Source: Cloeon dipterum (taxonomy: Eukaryota; Arthropoda; Insecta; Ephemeroptera; Baetidae). Taken from it: a DNA stretch of 64,000 bases. The position numbers and the translations under genes are program-made. Where the stretch lies: the NCBI RefSeq assembly GCF_949628265.1, contig NC_088788.1, forward strand, positions 33,032,335 to 33,096,334, given 5' to 3'. Below, piece after piece: positions 61,126 to 64,000 of the stretch; position 1 is the first letter of the stretch, and the number at the start of each line of letters is the position of its first letter. The notes below the pieces were generated by a model, which saw only the letters and a list, made by a program, of their open reading frames with translations, made no database searches and had not been told where the DNA came from.

Positions 61126-61629
61126 TCTCGCACATCTGTTCAAACCGTTTCCCCTGGAAATCCGTCCATATTATTTGATTTTCATCCAATCATATTTGCT
61201 CATATTCTATTGGTTATACTCATCCATGACATGACGAATCTCAATGGCTTTATCGCTGCTTAATTTCCGACAATATATGTACTAAGCAATCGATTTTCAA
61301 TCAAGCAAACCCCTATCCTATGCATATTAATTATTATCAACTGAAATATTTGCTCTGACGAATTTTTTACACATTCCATCTACTTTATTTAATATTTATT
61401 TCTTATTCCTTGTCACGTTATGTGTTTTATTTATTATATTATAATAGTGATACCGACAAATATTTACTTGATATATCTTAAAAGAAGAAAGTGAAACGCC
61501 TGATTGTGGCGCAAGTATGCAACCTGCGCGGCAGACGCGCCGAGTAAAATGCATACAGCGGCCTGGCTGCCAATCAATGTCAAAAAGAATGTCAGCGTCG
61601 TTTCCCACGCCGTGTAAAACGCTTGCAAA

Positions 61630-61635
61630 AATAAA
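61630..61635 (+). terminator. Poly(A) signal of TTC39C
   Basis: AATAAA about 500 bases past the TTC39C stop codon, the first exact match I saw. Confidence 0.4.
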
Positions 61636-61653
61636 CTTGTTTATCATGCCAGC

Positions 61654-61659
61654 TTTATT
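61654..61659 (-). terminator. Poly(A) signal of the C-type lectin gene
   Basis: AATAAA on the minus strand, 38 bases after the lectin stop codon; it is 18 bases from the opposing TTC39C signal. Confidence 0.55.
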
Positions 61660-61697
61660 TTACGTCATAATTACAACCAACTTGAAAATCGTAAAAA

Positions 61698-62845
61698 TTA
61701 AGGTCTCAGATCTTCGCAAACAAAGAAATACATTTCGTTGCATGGAAAATCTGCCAGGCTGCCATCGTAAATTGCCAAACACACGTCTGAGTCGTATCCA
61801 TAGCCGTTCGGCTGGCCTGCTTGAAACAAATCCTCTAAAACCTTGGTACCGGTGAGCCAATAAAAGTCTCCAGGGGTTTTACTTTGATCTGTGCCCGATG
61901 TCCAAATATTGCTCCCTGTAAATTGATACCAATACCGACATCTCACTTTTTTGTTGTTTGGCCTGGTTTAATGGTACTCACGGCTATATGTTGACGCGAA
62001 TTTCCAAACTTCGTGCGCTTTAGTAGCATTCTGGATACTTATCAACTGAAATCCATGCCGTTTGCAGAGTCTGTCCGCTTCGTACCAATTCGACTAAATC
62101 ATTTTGATTTTATTTTTGATGAAAAATTATATCTTTAAATAAAAACAACAGCGAAAAATAAGAAGTGGGAAACGTTGGAATGACCCCTAGATTTTTAATC
62201 TAAGCTTTGACAAAAGGCTAGCAATTAGGACACCCTTTGATAAAGATGACATCAACATGTAGCGATCGCTTTTATGCATCTGCGGCTGATTTTATTTTAT
62301 TCAACATTTTCACAATCATATTTTTCTGCTGTTGGAATTTAATGTTTTCTAAAAATCACTACGCAAAACTTGATTTAGCCTTACTACAAATTTGCTTAGG
62401 AGCAATTTAGGGAAATTCTTGTTGGTAATGAACGCATTCACTATCAGATGGACATCGTTTTTTGCGTCTTGCAACCGTCGGTCGGCGTTTGAAAAGACGC
62501 TTTGATTGGTAGCATCTATCTTTCTGTGCAACTCCTTCAAAGAGTCGGTGAGTGCTTTAATCTCGTTGCCGATGTCATTTTTGATTGCCAGCAGCGTATC
62601 ATTCAGCTCTGCTGCTCTGTACGAGGTAGATTGAAACTGGTTTAATCGGTAGTTTACACAAGACATAATCACCTGTTGGAAAACTCCCCCGCAGAAATAC
62701 AGTTGCAGTGTACTGGCGTCTCGCTTCCCGCGTTGATGTTGATCGAGATGTTGCTGACCGCCTCAGATACTGCGGAATCGGCAATTGCGAGTGAGGCGAA
62801 AAGCGAGGTAAAGATCGGCGTGCTCATTAGCAAACCGCGTCGCAT
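61698..62845 (-). CDS. Secreted C-type lectin with coiled-coil stalk (244 aa)
   Basis: Probable secreted sugar-binding or recognition protein. Exons: 62845-62673, 62616-62385, 62093-61982, 61915-61698 (TAA); 735 nt in frame. A signal-like hydrophobic N-terminus (MRRGLLMSTPIFTSLFASLA) is followed by a Cys pair (HCNC). Residues about 60-130 form a heptad-like helix (LNDTLLAIKNDIGNEIKALT...LKELHRKIDA), likely an oligomerisation stalk. The C-type lectin domain runs from about 135 to 244: NWYEADRLCKRHGFQLISIQ, FYWLTGTK, QPNGYGYDSDVCLAIYDG, CNEMYFFVCE. The four core cysteines are present. The calcium/sugar loop reads QPN instead of EPN or QPD, and the usual WND is ADF, so calcium-dependent sugar binding is doubtful. 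The exon 2 donor (GTAAGG) was chosen by phase. Confidence 0.83.
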
Positions 62846-63383
62846 GGCTTTGTTCACGCTTCTGATGCGACACTAACTTGCAAATTGAACGGAAGCACGA
62901 TTTCGGCCACGGTCAAGGTGAATCTCATTATTAATTCAAATTTTTTCCATATCCCTACTCGCACTTGAAAACCTTGCGCACTCCACTATCATTTAAATTG
63001 ATTTAATCACGAGTTTTGAGAAGGGCACTCTAAAATTCTAATGGTTTAACACTTGCCGATAAAAATCACATCAAGTGTCTTAAATGAAGACCAAAAATAT
63101 TGCCGCCGCAGTAGATGGCGTAATATGTAACACCATTATTCGGATCGGCAGTCACTTTTAAGTCCGAGCATATATCATGACTGTTAATTTACGGGCCGTG
63201 GAGGAGCCCCAAGCTGGGTATTTCATTAATTTCATCAATTAATCGTATTTTACGGCACATTATTTGAAATCGGATATTAAACAGAGGTATTAAAAAATTT
63301 CTGCCTTCGCAGAATTGCAAAACATTTGAATTTTAATAAATAGTCTTTATTGGCATTACTTAAACTAGCAATAATATAAAAAT
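62846..63383. other. Intergenic region lectin / cadherin 3' end
   Basis: AT-rich, with no exon seen. It should contain the lectin promoter and the cadherin 3'UTR; AATAAA on the minus strand lies at 63351-63346. Confidence 0.4.
63346..63351 (-). terminator. Poly(A) signal of cadherin gene
   Basis: AATAAA on the minus strand 33 bases beyond the cadherin stop codon. Confidence 0.5.
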
Positions 63384-63852
63384 CTAAAGGTACGTCGCTG
63401 GCGTATCGAGATCGTAGGGCACGTCTGATTTATCTACGTCTCCGTAAAAGTTGCCGTACGAACTCTGGAAGTTGTCGTTGTTGTAGGCAAAGTCAGGTTT
63501 GTCCTCGACCCCAATCAATTCAGAATCTCCACTGTGTTGACTGTAAACAATAAAATAGAGTCTCGATAAAAACACTCGTGTAACGGTAACATTTGGAGCA
63601 AAAGCTTTTAATTTATTCAAAATGATATATTTTATAATGAATATTTTTCCGTGTCCAATTCATCAACCGAAAGTCTAGATTTCGGAAACTCGCCTCTGGT
63701 TGTCATAGTTGGGCACATCTTCGTTCCATACGGGATTCGACCCTTCAATGGCGTGTTTGTTTGTGTTTGGAACGTTCATGGAGATGCGATTCAGTCCGGA
63801 TTCTTGCGACCCAAATTTGGTTGTAGACAGAGCCTCAAGCCGTCTATTTAGG
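63384..63852 (-). CDS. Cadherin-family protein, C-terminal cytoplasmic tail (partial)
   Basis: The last two exons of a gene that extends beyond the right edge: 63852-63694 and 63540-63384 (TAG). The peptide contains RISMNVPNTNKHAIEGSNPVW and ends SDVPYDLDTPATYL. EGSNPVW is a block known from the cytoplasmic tails of CDH23-like and related insect cadherins, so I infer an atypical cadherin of that group. No extracellular repeat is in the window. Exon joining needs a GC donor (AG|GCGAGT at 63693-63692); the only nearby GT gives a frame that stops at once. The tail is rich in Asn, Asp and Tyr. Confidence 0.65.
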
Positions 63853-64000
63853 CTGTAAAATGCATGATTTGGTTAGGTCACGATTTGTAGTGCCCTTTTT
63901 ACACATAGCGATTGAAAAAAATTTAGTTAATTAGAATAAGCTTTAAACTTCAATTCATTTTTGTTAATTTACATATTCGTTTTTTATTTGAATGGTTTGA

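Noticed and set aside
1-64000. Bacterial-type features (operons, CRISPR, IS elements)
   Set aside because: Spliced nuclear genes throughout; no direct-repeat array or transposase seen.

Overview
The window is animal nuclear DNA and almost certainly comes from an insect. Its genes are split by many short, AT-rich introns, the coding exons are GC-richer, and the gene content is arthropod: an Hr38-type nuclear receptor, a fly-style LUBEL ubiquitin ligase, a CLIP-domain protease and a BTB zinc-finger factor. I cannot name the species. I rebuilt ten genes exon by exon. For each I checked that splice sites, reading-frame phases and total length agree; the cadherin gene is only a 3' fragment.

Layout: 0.4-3.2 kb (-), BTB/C2H2 zinc-finger factor. 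7.0-19.1 kb (-), Hr38 (NR4A nuclear receptor), with a large first intron and CRE-rich control DNA. 19.3-30.1 kb, an 11 kb gene-poor stretch with GC-richer islands. 30.3-47.4 kb (-), LUBEL (HOIP-like linear-ubiquitin ligase, about 25 coding exons), with a small intronless secreted-protein gene nested on the + strand at 39.2 kb. 49.1-51.4 kb (+), CLIP-domain trypsin-like protease. 52.0-53.6 kb (-), PPT2 thioesterase. 54.1-55.5 kb (+), NUBP2 Fe-S assembly ATPase. 55.6-57.1 kb (-), ECSIT. 58.1-61.1 kb (+), TTC39C. 61.7-62.8 kb (-), secreted C-type lectin with a coiled coil. 63.4-63.9 kb (-), the 3' end of a cadherin gene that runs off the window.

The most striking non-coding signal is seven perfect copies of the CREB site TGACGTCA. 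All lie between 15.0 and 19.2 kb, in the Hr38 promoter and first intron, and I saw none elsewhere in 64 kb. This fits the known immediate-early, activity-induced behaviour of NR4A genes. Hr38 also has a TATA-containing candidate internal promoter at 12.5 kb. LUBEL has two candidate first exons about 250 bp apart, each coding a different tiny N-terminus. Three introns appear to use GC instead of GT donors. Several neighbours (LUBEL, the CLIP protease, ECSIT, the lectin) belong to families active in insect immunity, but they are mixed with housekeeping genes, so any functional link is only a possibility. I found no mobile element, CRISPR array, rRNA or tRNA that I could support.
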